Assembly (NCBI RefSeq): GCF_018130695.1 | Contig: NZ_JAFCJX010000030.1 | Coordinates: 45,397 to 109,396, forward strand | Direction of reading: 5' to 3' | Source: Bradyrhizobium jicamae | Lineage (GTDB): Bacteria > Pseudomonadota > Alphaproteobacteria > Rhizobiales > Xanthobacteraceae | DNA: 64,000 nt | Part shown: in pieces, positions 35,361 through 44,091 of the stretch | Position numbering within the stretch: position 1 is the stretch's first letter | Layout: each line of letters begins with the position of its first letter | Notes under the pieces: model-generated | The model's input: only the letters and a program-made list of their open reading frames with translations | Databases searched by the model: none | What the model was told of the DNA's origin: nothing | Program-made: the position numbers and the translations under genes

Positions 35361-36914
35361 CTAGACCGCCCTCAACGGCAGGAAGCGGCCGGCGATGGCG
35401 CGCAGATCGCGCCGGCAGACGGCGCGGTAGGGTCCGAGCTGCGACGCCGCAACGGCCACGACGAAGATCGTCGCAGCCGAGAGCGCGGCAACTGTCACGA
35501 CGGACCACCAGGACGGCGCAAGTTCGAATGCGGCGCGCGCCAACGCGCCACGCAGCACCAGCGCGGTGACGATGCCGACGCCGAGCGGCATCAGCACGAA
35601 ATGCAGCACCCGCGACCACAGGCCGGCGAGGTCAAAACTCCGGCGCAGCAACAGCACGGTCGTGGTCATCTGCGCAATCATGCCGATGCAGGCGCTCCAG
35701 CCGGCCGCCTGCCATCCGAACAGCGGCAAGGCGATCGCGCTGGTGGCGAGCGTGACGGCGCCGGTGACGAGCGCGATTTGCGCATTCGAGCGCGAGCGCG
35801 CCTCGGCCAGCAGATAGAACGCGAACACGTTGGCGCTCGATCCCAGAATGCCCGCGATCGACAGCACCACCAGCACCCGCTGCGCCTCGGCGGCCACTTC
35901 CGCACCGGTCCACAAATGCAGCAGCGGTCCCGCGACGGGAACGAGACCGCCAAGCGTGCTGGCGGCGAGCACGTTGAGGATCCAGGACGCGCGCAGCAGG
36001 AGATCGGCCTTGCGCGCTTCGGCCTCGTGCTGCAGCGAGCTGAAGAACGGAAACAGGATTTCGCCGACCTTCAGCACGCCGACATAGACGGCCTCCTCGA
36101 GCCGCTGTGCGACGCCGTAGAAGCCGACATATTGCGGCTGCAGCAGCGCGCCGAGCAGATAGCGATCCGCCTGCGCCGCGAGCAAGGCGCCGCCCTGCGC
36201 CGCCATCTGCCAGCTGCCGAGCTTGAACAGGCGGTGCAGCGCGTCGCGATGCAGCGCGGGCCGGGCCTGCCACGCGCCAACCGCGCGATGCGACCAGAAG
36301 GCGGTGGCGAGCAGGCTGGTGGCAAGGCCGAGCGCCTGGCATCCGAGGAACGTCGAGGCACGCGGCGCGAGCGGAATCAACAGCAGCATCGCAGCTGTCG
36401 CGACCACCGTGCTGGCGATGCTGATCGCGGCGATGCGACGGTAGTCCTGCCGCGCCGTGAACAGCGCGAGGAAGACCGCGCCGACGCACTGGCACAGCCA
36501 GCCGGCCGCAGCCAGCACGAAGGCCAGTCCGAGATCGTCGGCGGCCGGTCCATTGAGGTGAAATCCAAGGCGCGCGAACGGTGCGCCGACGGTCACCAGC
36601 ACGAGCGCGATCAGCCCGCCGCCGGCGATCGCCAGCATCGCCGCGGTCGCGAACAGCCGCCTTGCGTCGTCGCGGTCGGATGGCGACAGCCGCTGCGCCA
36701 GCTCGCGCGCGGTCGACATCGCCAGCGTGTTGCTGAACACCAGCGCCGGCGCGACGCAAGCCGTGACCAGGCCGGCGACGCCGAACGCGGCGAGGCCGAG
36801 CCGCAGCACCACGAACGGCAGGATCGCCAGGTTGAGCAGCACCGCCACCGCAAATGCGATCGCATTCCATGCGGAGTTGCCGAGCAGGTCGGGGGGATCT
36901 TTCCTCAATGCCAT
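35361..36914 (-). CDS. Second Wzx-type flippase (MOP superfamily)
   Basis: 517 residues, about 12-14 membrane helices, N-terminal LLGNSAWNAIAFAVAVLLNL typical of the family, and a conserved mid-chain loop QADRYLLGALLQPQYVGFYG that resembles the PST flippase pattern. It is the first gene of the seven-gene minus-strand operon ending at 28814 and faces the WecE-like gene across 233 bases. With the flippase at 8275 this gives two export routes in one window, probably for two different glycans. Its cargo would be the unit built by the transferases of this operon. Confidence 0.85.
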   Translation of the reverse strand: MALRKDPPDLLGNSAWNAIAFAVAVLLNLAILPFVVLRLGLAAFGVAGLVTACVAPALVFSNTLAMSTARELAQRLSPSDRDDARRLFATAAMLAIAGGGLIALVLVTVGAPFARLGFHLNGPAADDLGLAFVLAAAGWLCQCVGAVFLALFTARQDYRRIAAISIASTVVATAAMLLLIPLAPRASTFLGCQALGLATSLLATAFWSHRAVGAWQARPALHRDALHRLFKLGSWQMAAQGGALLAAQADRYLLGALLQPQYVGFYGVAQRLEEAVYVGVLKVGEILFPFFSSLQHEAEARKADLLLRASWILNVLAASTLGGLVPVAGPLLHLWTGAEVAAEAQRVLVVLSIAGILGSSANVFAFYLLAEARSRSNAQIALVTGAVTLATSAIALPLFGWQAAGWSACIGMIAQMTTTVLLLRRSFDLAGLWSRVLHFVLMPLGVGIVTALVLRGALARAAFELAPSWWSVVTVAALSAATIFVVAVAASQLGPYRAVCRRDLRAIAGRFLPLRAV

Positions 36915-37065
36915 CCAGCTGTCAGGCCGTTGCTTGCCGGGCCCTGATCACCCCGCTTCGAGATGACACGCCGCCAGCATCCGGACCGGGCTAGCAGGGC
37001 GAACCGGCGATGTCGAGAGCCTCGGCGGAGTGGCGCACCGCCTCCATTACCTCCCGATTTGGCCG

Positions 37066-37095
37066 TTGATTTGCCCTCGCAAAACCGCCTATCTG
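37066..37095 (+). promoter_or_regulatory. Possible sigma-70 promoter for the WecE-like gene
   Basis: TTGATT (37066-37071) and TATCTG (37090-37095), 18 bases apart, 52 bases before the GTG start at 37148. It lies in the divergent interval with the second flippase operon. Weak match; given as a lead only. Confidence 0.3.
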
Positions 37096-37147
37096 GACTG
37101 ATCCGCGCCCGACCTGGCGCTCTCCAACCCGCCCGCAAGGCACCGCC

Positions 37148-38290
37148 GTGGCCCCCGATCTCGTTCCGTTTAACCTGCCCTACTCGACCGGCAAGGAACT
37201 AGCCTACGTCGCCGAGGCACACCGACTTCGCCACCTGTCGGGCGATGGCGCGTTCACCCGACGCTGCCACCGATGGATCGAGCAGCACACCGGGTGCGCC
37301 AAGGCACTGTTGACGCATTCATGCTCGTCGGCGCTCGACATGGCGGCGCTGCTGCTCGACATAAGCGACGGCGATGAAATCATCATGCCGTCCTTCACAT
37401 TCGTCTCGACCGCCAACGCCTTCGTGCTGCGCGGCGGCGTGCCTGTCTTCGTCGACATCCGCGAGGACACGCTCAATCTCGACGAAAAGCTGATCGAGGC
37501 GGCGATCACGCCGCGCACGCGCGCCATCGTGCCGGTGCATTATGCCGGCGTGTCCTGCGAGATGGATACGATCATGGCGATCGCCAAGCGCCACCACCTC
37601 GCCGTGGTCGAGGACGCGGCGCAGGGTGTCACGGCGAGCTACAAGGGCCGCGCGCTGGGCGCGATCGGCGATCTCGGCAGCTTCAGCTTCCACGAGACCA
37701 AGAACGTGATCTCGGGCGAAGGCGGCGCGCTGCTGGTGAACGATCCCGCGCTGGCGCAGCGCGCCGAGATCATCCGCGAGAAGGGCACCGACCGCGCCCG
37801 CTTCTTCCGCGGCGAGGTCGACAAATATACCTGGCAGGACATCGGCTCCTCGTTCCTGCCGAGCGACATCAACGCCGCCTTCCTGTGGGCGCAGCTGGAG
37901 GAAGCCGAACGCATCAAGCGCGAACGGATCGTGCTCTGGCAACGCTATCACGACAGGCTCGAAGCACTGGAGCGGCGCGAACGCCTGCGGCGCCCGGTCG
38001 TGCCTGATGGCTGCGACCACAATGGCCATCTCTATTATGTGCTGCTGCGAAACGGAACCGACCGCGCAATGGTGCTGCGGAAACTGAAGGAGCGCGCCAT
38101 CAACGCGGTGTTCCACTACGTGCCGCTGCATTCGTCGCCGGCAGGCCGGCGTTTTGCGCGCACGCAGGGCGAGCTGCCGCTGACGGTGTCGCTGTCCGAA
38201 CAGCTGATCAGGCTGCCGATGTGGATCGGGCTCAGCGAAGACCAGCAGCAGCGCGTCTGCGATGCGCTTGGCGCGATCCTCGAGGCCTAA
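37148..38290 (+). CDS. wecE: dTDP-4-amino-4,6-dideoxygalactose transaminase (WecE/RffA-like)
   Basis: 380 residues, DegT/DnrJ/EryC1/StrS aminotransferase. Pyridoxal-phosphate features: THSCSSALDMAALLLDI near residue 58, VVEDAAQGV for the ring Asp, and SFHETKNVISGEGGALLV with the Schiff-base lysine. The PFNLPYSTGKELAYVAEA start and HETKN motif are typical of WecE, which aminates dTDP-4-keto-6-deoxyglucose at C4. Start at GTG 37148. It stands alone on the plus strand; rmlA and rmlB are not in the window. The product could be a Fuc4N- or Qui4N-type sugar, a good acceptor for an N-acyl group. Confidence 0.8.
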   Translation: MAPDLVPFNLPYSTGKELAYVAEAHRLRHLSGDGAFTRRCHRWIEQHTGCAKALLTHSCSSALDMAALLLDISDGDEIIMPSFTFVSTANAFVLRGGVPVFVDIREDTLNLDEKLIEAAITPRTRAIVPVHYAGVSCEMDTIMAIAKRHHLAVVEDAAQGVTASYKGRALGAIGDLGSFSFHETKNVISGEGGALLVNDPALAQRAEIIREKGTDRARFFRGEVDKYTWQDIGSSFLPSDINAAFLWAQLEEAERIKRERIVLWQRYHDRLEALERRERLRRPVVPDGCDHNGHLYYVLLRNGTDRAMVLRKLKERAINAVFHYVPLHSSPAGRRFARTQGELPLTVSLSEQLIRLPMWIGLSEDQQQRVCDALGAILEA

Positions 38291-38302
38291 GCGCTCCCGC
38301 GC

Positions 38303-39001
38303 TCACAACCCGTCCGACTCGCCGTTCTTCGGCGTCGAACGCGGCGTGAACGGCGCGTAGGATCCGTCGAACGCGCCCGCGACCGGTTGCGGCGCCGGAA
38401 CGGCCGGCCCGGTGGCAGCCACGGCTGGCGGAGCATCGGCAGTCCCTTCCTGACGCTGCAGTGCCAACACCTCGCTGCGGTCGGCTTTCTTGAACGTGAC
38501 CTCGCGGGCCTGCACGGCGCTCAACTGCCAGCCGGCATGGCTGTCGCCCTGCCGCAGACGGACCGTCTTCTGCGTCGCGCGGTCGAGGAAGACGGCGATC
38601 GCATCGCTGTCGCCGACCACCGCCCCGATCAGCGCCAGCGCCGGCCGGTCCGGCTCGGACGGAGCCGGCGGTGGCGGCGCAATTGCGGCCGCCGGCGCGA
38701 CAACCGCCTGTTGCGGCGGTCGCCGCGAGGCCGAGAAGATCGGCCGCGCCTGCGTCGCGCCGAGCACCGACAATGGCACCGACCACAGCGGATTGCCGCT
38801 GGATGGCGCCTTGACCGGCTCGCGATTCGGACGGGCCAGCGGTTTCATGCTGCCGACATCGACCGTCTCGGCGCCGTCGCCGGGCCGGTCGTTGGACAGG
38901 ATATCGATGGTCGATGAGGTCGCGGCCCGTGGCTGCGAGGCAGCGCACAGGGCGGTGCCCGCGAATAGCGCGAGACCAGCGAGTTTGGACCAGCTGACCA
39001 T
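38303..39001 (-). CDS. GspC/GspN-like T2SS periplasmic protein
   Basis: 232 residues. An N-terminal signal peptide (AGLALFAGTALCAASQPRAA) is followed by NPLWSVPLSVLGATQARPIFSASRRPP, a Pro/Ala-rich linker, and a homology-region domain (ALALIGAVVGDSDAIAVFLD, RLRQGDSHAGWQL) like that of GspC. A second such protein lies at 43187-43954. GspC-type proteins join the inner-membrane platform to the secretin. This one seems to be released to the periplasm rather than anchored, unless the hydrophobic N-terminus stays uncleaved. The C-terminal 45 residues are low-complexity. It is separated from the main gsp operon by the autotransporter region. Confidence 0.65.
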   Translation of the reverse strand: MVSWSKLAGLALFAGTALCAASQPRAATSSTIDILSNDRPGDGAETVDVGSMKPLARPNREPVKAPSSGNPLWSVPLSVLGATQARPIFSASRRPPQQAVVAPAAAIAPPPPAPSEPDRPALALIGAVVGDSDAIAVFLDRATQKTVRLRQGDSHAGWQLSAVQAREVTFKKADRSEVLALQRQEGTADAPPAVAATGPAVPAPQPVAGAFDGSYAPFTPRSTPKNGESDGL

Positions 39002-39364
39002 GATTCTCCCGGCACCGGCCGCAAGGAATTCTTGCGGTGCACGCCCAACCTATCCGCAGCGGTCCGTTTCATCAACCTGATGACGAATCGTGCCGGCAGG
39101 CCGCGGCGATTTGCTACCGTGACAGCCTGGACAAGAACGGAACTTGCGGGGTCGGTTTCGCCCTCGATGTTGCCAAACAGTCACGCTGTCCGAAATACGA
39201 AACGATCGCGCTAAAGCTGCAGTCAAAAACCGCCGCGTTGCGTTGCGTGCGGGTGCAACGCCGTGGGATTATGGCGAAAATCGGTGCAGTTGGTGTCGCC
39301 GGTTTGTGTTGCTCGGCCGCAGTAGCACAAGATTTCCGGACGTAAACATTTTGAGACCGACGCC
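39002..39364. other. Divergent promoter interval, no supported gene
   Basis: The interval lies between the GspC/N-like gene and the autotransporter gene and must hold both promoters. Plus-strand reading finds a 102-codon frame (39037-39345) with no start context or family I trust. No clear -35/-10 pair or repeat was found. Confidence 0.4.
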
Positions 39365-42300
39365 ATGGCCGATCTGAAACTGCCCGTTCCCTTCCTTCGC
39401 CAAGGATTGAATGCCACTGTCCGTCAATCGGTCGCGGTGCTGCTTGCCACGACGGCGCTTGGCGTGGTGTCGGCGCATGCGGTCGATGGGACCTGGACCG
39501 GGGCAACGAGCACGGAGTGGACGGACGGCACCAACTGGACGTCCACCCCGACGGTGCCGGACGGCACTGCAACATTCACCAACACGGGATCGACCACGGT
39601 CGACAGCAACGCTCTGGTGAACATCGGCAGCATCCTGTTCACGGCTGCGCCGAATGCCCAGGCCTATACCATCAACACCAACGACATCTTCGTCGTGAAT
39701 GGTGCCGGGGTCTCCAACAATTCGACCAACGCGCAGACCTTCAACGTCAGCTCGTCGATGGTGTTCACGAATTCAAGCACCGCGAGCGGCGGCAGCACGC
39801 CAGTGACGTACAACGTCACCGGCGGCACGATGGCCTTTAACGACACCAGCTCGGCCGGCACAGCTGTTATCGTCAATTTCGGCAACGTGCAGTTCTTCAA
39901 CAGCAGCACCGCCGGCAGCGCCAACATCACCAACAATATCGGGATGGATTTCTTCGACAACGCGTCGGCCGGCAGCGCGACGATCTCCAACGGTGTTGTT
40001 GGCGTGCTGACCTTCAACGGCTCGACGACCGCCGCCACCGCATCGATCACCAATGACGGCACGCTGCAGTTCAACAACTCCTCGACGGCAGGCAGCTCCA
40101 CGATCACCAACACCAGCTCGCTCACGTTCAGCGGCTCGGCGAGCGCCGGCAGCTCCACCATCACCAACAACAGCTCGCTGACGTTCAGCGGTTCGGCGAC
40201 CGCGGGCAGCTCCACCATCACGACGAACAACGGCGCGACCACGAGCTTCACCGGCTCGAGCACCGGCGGCGGCGCGCGCTTCATCACCGCCTCGGGCGGC
40301 ACCTTCGACATGTCGGGCCTGACCTCGGGCGGCATGACCGCAGGCTCGATCGAGGGCGCGGGCAACTATGTGCTCGGCGCCAAGACGCTGACGACCGGCA
40401 GCAACAATCTCAGCACGCAAGTCGACGGCGTAATCTCCGGCACCGGCGGCGGCCTGACCAAGGTCGGCACCGGCACGATGACGCTGACCGCGGCCAACAC
40501 CTATACTGGCCCGACGACGATCTCGGCGGGCACGCTGGCGCTCTCCGGCGCCGGCAGCATTTCGAACTCCAGCGTCGTTACGGTGAACGGGACCTTTGAC
40601 GTATCCGCGGTGAACGGGCCGACGATCCAGACGCTTGCCGGCGGTAGCAGCGGCGTCGTGATCGGTGGTAACACGCTCAACATCGCAAACGCGTCAACCG
40701 AATTCGCGGGTTCGATCCAGGGCGGCACTGGCGTGGTCGTCCAGGCCGGCACGCAAACCCTCTCTGGCGTCAACACTTACCTGGGTACGAGCGGGATCTC
40801 GAACGGAGCCACCCTCGCCCTCAAAGGCAATGGCTCGATCGCGAACTCGATTGTCACCCTCGGCGGCACCGGCACGCTGGATATTTCCCAAACAACCACC
40901 GGTACATCGGTCGGCGGACTGTTTGCTTTCTTCGGCGGCGTCGTCGCATTGGGTTCGAAAACTCTCACCCTCACCGGGGCCACCCCGATCTACGACGGCG
41001 TCATCCAGGATGGCGGCATCGGCTTCGGTACCGGCGGCAGCCTGACGATCGCCAGTGGCGCCAGCCAGATTCTCGGCGGCACCAACACTTACACAGGCAC
41101 CACGACGATCGCCGCTGGCGGCAGTCTCTATCTTCAGCCCGGCGTGATTACCGGACAGGGCAGTATCGCGGCCTCCAGCCAGGTGATCGTCAACGGCTTG
41201 CTCGAGTTTGACGTGAGCGCCCCGTCGATCAAGTCGCTCTCGGGAGCCAGCACGGGTATCGTCAATATCCCGTTCATTGCCGGCGGCGACCTGACGATTA
41301 CCGACGCTAACGGAACGTTCTCCGGCAGCATCCAGGGCGCCAAGGGAATCGTGCTGGCCGCTGGCACGGAGGTGCTCGCCGGCGCCAACACCTACACCGG
41401 CAACACCACGGTCAATGGCGGCACGCTGGTGGTCGACGGCTCAATCGCCACCTCGGCGCTGACCACCGTGAACGCCGGCGGCACGCTCGCCGGCTCCGGC
41501 ACGGTCGGCAACACCGCAGTCGCAGGCGGCACGCTGGTTGCCGGCTCGACCGGCGGCAGCGTGTTCGGACCGCTCACCGTACAGGGCAACCTCTCCTTTA
41601 CGGCCGCCTCGACCTACATGATCCAGGTGTCGCCGACCAATGCCGGCCTTACCAACGTCAGCGGCACCGCCGATCTCGGCGGCGCCAAGGTCAATGCGGT
41701 GTTTCAGGCCGGCAGCTATGTCAACCGGCAGTACACCATCCTGAGCGCGACCGGCGGCCTCAACAACACGACCTTCGACCCGACGGTCATCTCCAACAAT
41801 TCCAATCTCCAGTCGACGCTGAGCTACGACGCCAACAACGCCTATCTCAACATCCAGCTGAAATTCATCTCGCCGACCGGGTTGAACCTCAATCAGCAGA
41901 ATGTCGCCAACACGCTGACGAACTTCTTCAACACGACAGGTTCGATCCCGGCGGCCTTCGCCATGCTCAATGCCGCCGGGCTGACGGTCGCCTCCGGCGA
42001 GCTCGGCACCGGCGTGATCCAGTCCTCGATCAACGCCGACAGCCAGTTCCTCAATCTGCTGCTCGATCCGACCATCGCCGGCCGTGGCGCCGGGTTCACC
42101 GCGCCGAACAGCGCCTCGCGCTTTGCCGCCGAGGATGACGCGCTGGACTATGCCGAGCGGCGTCCGGCGACCGCGAGCGAGCGCGCCGCCTATGCGATGG
42201 CGACGAAGGCGCCGCTGCTGATGGCAGCCCCGGCCAACCGCTGGAGCGTCTGGGGGGCCGGCTATGGCGGCTCGGCGACGACGAGCGGCAATGCCGTGAT

Positions 42301-43078
42301 CGGCTCGCAGGACACCACCGCGCGGATCTGGGGCGTTGCGGCGGGCGCCGACTACAAGATCAATCCGGACACGCTGGTCGGCTTCGCGCTCGGCGGCGGC
42401 GGTACCAACTATTCGCTCGCCAACGCGATGGGCAGCGGCTCCGCCGATCTGTTCCAGGCCGGCGTGTTCGGCCGCCACAATATCGGCCCGGCCTATCTCG
42501 CCGCCGCGCTCGGCTATGGCTGGCACGATGTCACCACCAACCGCACCGTGACCTTGGCCGGCTTCGATCAGTTGCAGGGCCGCTTCCGCGCCGAAAGCTT
42601 CTCCGCGCGGTTCGAGGGCGGCTATCGCTTCGCGACGCCGTTCGTCGGCATCACGCCCTATGCCGCGGCGCAGGCAATCAGCTTCCATCTGCCCGGCTAT
42701 GGCGAGACCGCGATCGTCGGCACGCCGCAATTCGCGCTGAACTACAATTCGCAGACCACGACCGCGACCCGCACCGAGCTCGGCCTGCGCACCGACAAGT
42801 CGTATGCGCTGCAGGACGCAATGCTGACACTGCGCGGCCGCCTCGCCTGGGCGCACGACTACAACAACGATCGCGCGGTCACCGCGATCTTCCAGACGCT
42901 GCCCGGCGCGAGCTTCGTGGTCAACGGCGCCAAGGGCAATCCGGACTCGGCCCTCGTCAGCGGCGGCGCCGAGGTCAAGTGGCTGAACGGCTTCTCGCTC
43001 GCCGCCACCTTCGAGGGCGAGTTCTCCGGCAATGTCACGAGCTACGCCGGCAAGGGCGTCGCGAAGTACAGCTGGTGA
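39365..43078 (+). CDS. Autotransporter (type Va) with repeat-rich passenger
   Basis: 1237 residues. A signal peptide ends near residue 38 (TTALGVVSAHA). The passenger holds about seven imperfect 20-25-residue repeats of the form FNNSSTAGSSTITN between about residues 130 and 310. These are followed by several autotransporter-associated strand repeats (LTKVGTGTMTLTAANTYTG and similar at about residues 365, 455, 570, 670). Residues about 960-1237 are the outer-membrane barrel, opening WSVWGAGYGGSATTSGN and ending in an aromatic residue (VAKYSW), as the BAM signal requires. It is probably an adhesin or surface structure. It stands between two GspC/N-like genes; whether that matters is unknown. 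Confidence 0.85.
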   Translation: MADLKLPVPFLRQGLNATVRQSVAVLLATTALGVVSAHAVDGTWTGATSTEWTDGTNWTSTPTVPDGTATFTNTGSTTVDSNALVNIGSILFTAAPNAQAYTINTNDIFVVNGAGVSNNSTNAQTFNVSSSMVFTNSSTASGGSTPVTYNVTGGTMAFNDTSSAGTAVIVNFGNVQFFNSSTAGSANITNNIGMDFFDNASAGSATISNGVVGVLTFNGSTTAATASITNDGTLQFNNSSTAGSSTITNTSSLTFSGSASAGSSTITNNSSLTFSGSATAGSSTITTNNGATTSFTGSSTGGGARFITASGGTFDMSGLTSGGMTAGSIEGAGNYVLGAKTLTTGSNNLSTQVDGVISGTGGGLTKVGTGTMTLTAANTYTGPTTISAGTLALSGAGSISNSSVVTVNGTFDVSAVNGPTIQTLAGGSSGVVIGGNTLNIANASTEFAGSIQGGTGVVVQAGTQTLSGVNTYLGTSGISNGATLALKGNGSIANSIVTLGGTGTLDISQTTTGTSVGGLFAFFGGVVALGSKTLTLTGATPIYDGVIQDGGIGFGTGGSLTIASGASQILGGTNTYTGTTTIAAGGSLYLQPGVITGQGSIAASSQVIVNGLLEFDVSAPSIKSLSGASTGIVNIPFIAGGDLTITDANGTFSGSIQGAKGIVLAAGTEVLAGANTYTGNTTVNGGTLVVDGSIATSALTTVNAGGTLAGSGTVGNTAVAGGTLVAGSTGGSVFGPLTVQGNLSFTAASTYMIQVSPTNAGLTNVSGTADLGGAKVNAVFQAGSYVNRQYTILSATGGLNNTTFDPTVISNNSNLQSTLSYDANNAYLNIQLKFISPTGLNLNQQNVANTLTNFFNTTGSIPAAFAMLNAAGLTVASGELGTGVIQSSINADSQFLNLLLDPTIAGRGAGFTAPNSASRFAAEDDALDYAERRPATASERAAYAMATKAPLLMAAPANRWSVWGAGYGGSATTSGNAVIGSQDTTARIWGVAAGADYKINPDTLVGFALGGGGTNYSLANAMGSGSADLFQAGVFGRHNIGPAYLAAALGYGWHDVTTNRTVTLAGFDQLQGRFRAESFSARFEGGYRFATPFVGITPYAAAQAISFHLPGYGETAIVGTPQFALNYNSQTTTATRTELGLRTDKSYALQDAMLTLRGRLAWAHDYNNDRAVTAIFQTLPGASFVVNGAKGNPDSALVSGGAEVKWLNGFSLAATFEGEFSGNVTSYAGKGVAKYSW
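39850..40290 (+). repeat. Tandem coding repeats in the autotransporter passenger
   Basis: Repeats of roughly 57-72 bases encoding FNNSSTAGSSTITN-like units. The two copies around 40120 and 40180 are almost identical at the DNA level (CTCACGTTCAGCGG against CTGACGTTCAGCGG, each followed by CAGCTCCACCATCACC or nearly so). Such arrays can change copy number by recombination. Confidence 0.6.
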
Positions 43079-43186
43079 ACTTGGCTTGCAGGGGGAGCCA
43101 TCCCTGCCGCGCACCAATCCAAAACTTGTGGCCACAGCGGGGAATTGGTGTACCCTGAGGCCATTCCAACCGACGGTGCCAAGACG

Positions 43187-43954
43187 ATGAACCGTTGCAA
43201 TCTTTATTCGCGTCGCACTATTTCAGGACTGAGTACAGTTTTTCTGGTTTGGGCGGCAGGAGCACACGCGCTTCCCACTGGGGATCAGCTCGACCGGGAC
43301 CTTGAGCTGCCGCCGATCAGCCTGGGCAGGGATTCGGCGCGGCCGATAGAAACATTCAGCTATGGTGCCCGTGCTCCGTCAGCTCCGGCCGCGAAGCGAG
43401 ACGACGTCGAGCGGCATGGGAATCCGCTTTGGGCGATTCCTCTTTCGACGTTGTCGGTCACGCGCGAACGTCCCATTTTCAGCGCCTCGCGCCGCGCCCC
43501 CGCCCGCGCCGTGGCAATCGCGCCACCGCCAGAGCCTGTCAGGCCGCCACCACCGCCTTCGCCGGAGACCCCGCAGCTGACCCTCGTCGGTTCGGTTGTG
43601 AACGACCAGCAGGGCATCGCGATATTCATGGACCAGTCGACAGGGAAAACGATTCGCCTGAAGGTCGGTGATGGCCATGTCGGATGGATCTTGCGCCTGG
43701 TTCGGGGACGAGAAACCACGCTCGAGAAAGATCACCAGACAGTTGTCGTCAAACTTCCATTGCCGGGAGAGGCGCCGCTCAACCTGCCGGTGCAGCCCGC
43801 AACCTACAGCGGTGGCGTCCCCGGGGTTTTACCGGGGTTGCAAGATTTGGCAGCGCACTCCCGCGGCCAATTACCGCCGCCGACGATCTCGCTCGCGCCC
43901 ACCTATGACCCCGGGCGCGTCCCGAGCGCGACCGGAAGAGTCCCCGGCCTCTGA
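43187..43954 (+). CDS. GspC/GspN-like T2SS periplasmic protein, second copy
   Basis: 255 residues with the same plan as 38303-39001: a hydrophobic N-terminus ending near VWAAGAHALP, then GNPLWAIPLSTLSVTRERP followed by IFSASRRAP, a proline tract, and the homology-region domain (LTLVGSVVNDQQGIAIFMDQ, IRLKVGDGHVGWILRLVRG). The C-terminal tail differs. Start at ATG 43187; the frame is open 14 codons further up. Base composition is lower in GC than the first copy. It may pair with a different cargo or be a divergent duplicate. It is 108 bases after the autotransporter gene, on the same strand. Confidence 0.6.
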   Translation: MNRCNLYSRRTISGLSTVFLVWAAGAHALPTGDQLDRDLELPPISLGRDSARPIETFSYGARAPSAPAAKRDDVERHGNPLWAIPLSTLSVTRERPIFSASRRAPARAVAIAPPPEPVRPPPPPSPETPQLTLVGSVVNDQQGIAIFMDQSTGKTIRLKVGDGHVGWILRLVRGRETTLEKDHQTVVVKLPLPGEAPLNLPVQPATYSGGVPGVLPGLQDLAAHSRGQLPPPTISLAPTYDPGRVPSATGRVPGL

Positions 43955-43979
43955 TCACAACCAAATCGGTCGCGACAGC

Positions 43980-44009
43980 TTGACGCGCATGTTCGGCTGC
44001 CGCTATCGT
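43980..44009 (+). promoter_or_regulatory. Possible sigma-70 promoter for secreted beta-helix gene
   Basis: TTGACG (43980-43985) and TATCGT (44004-44009) with an 18-base spacer, 82 bases before the ATG at 44092. Good -35 match, fair -10. It would give a leader of roughly 75 bases. Confidence 0.4.
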
Positions 44010-44091
44010 CAATGTGTTTAAAGCTTGTTTCAATTGCGGCAGCATTTCAGCCGCGTATTTCTCCCACAGCGATGCAGAAAGGATATTGCAC

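Noticed and set aside
35601..36947. A 448-codon plus-strand frame opposite the second flippase
   Set aside because: Gln/Arg-rich antisense of a membrane protein; no plausible product.
39037..39345. A 102-codon plus-strand frame with a CGVGFALD stretch recalling glutamate synthase N-termini
   Set aside because: The likeness covers about ten residues, no Cys1 start is present, and it lies in a promoter interval.
41441..43135. A 564-codon minus-strand frame opposite the autotransporter
   Set aside because: Same cause: high-GC codon bias leaves the antisense frame open; the plus-strand barrel is unmistakable.
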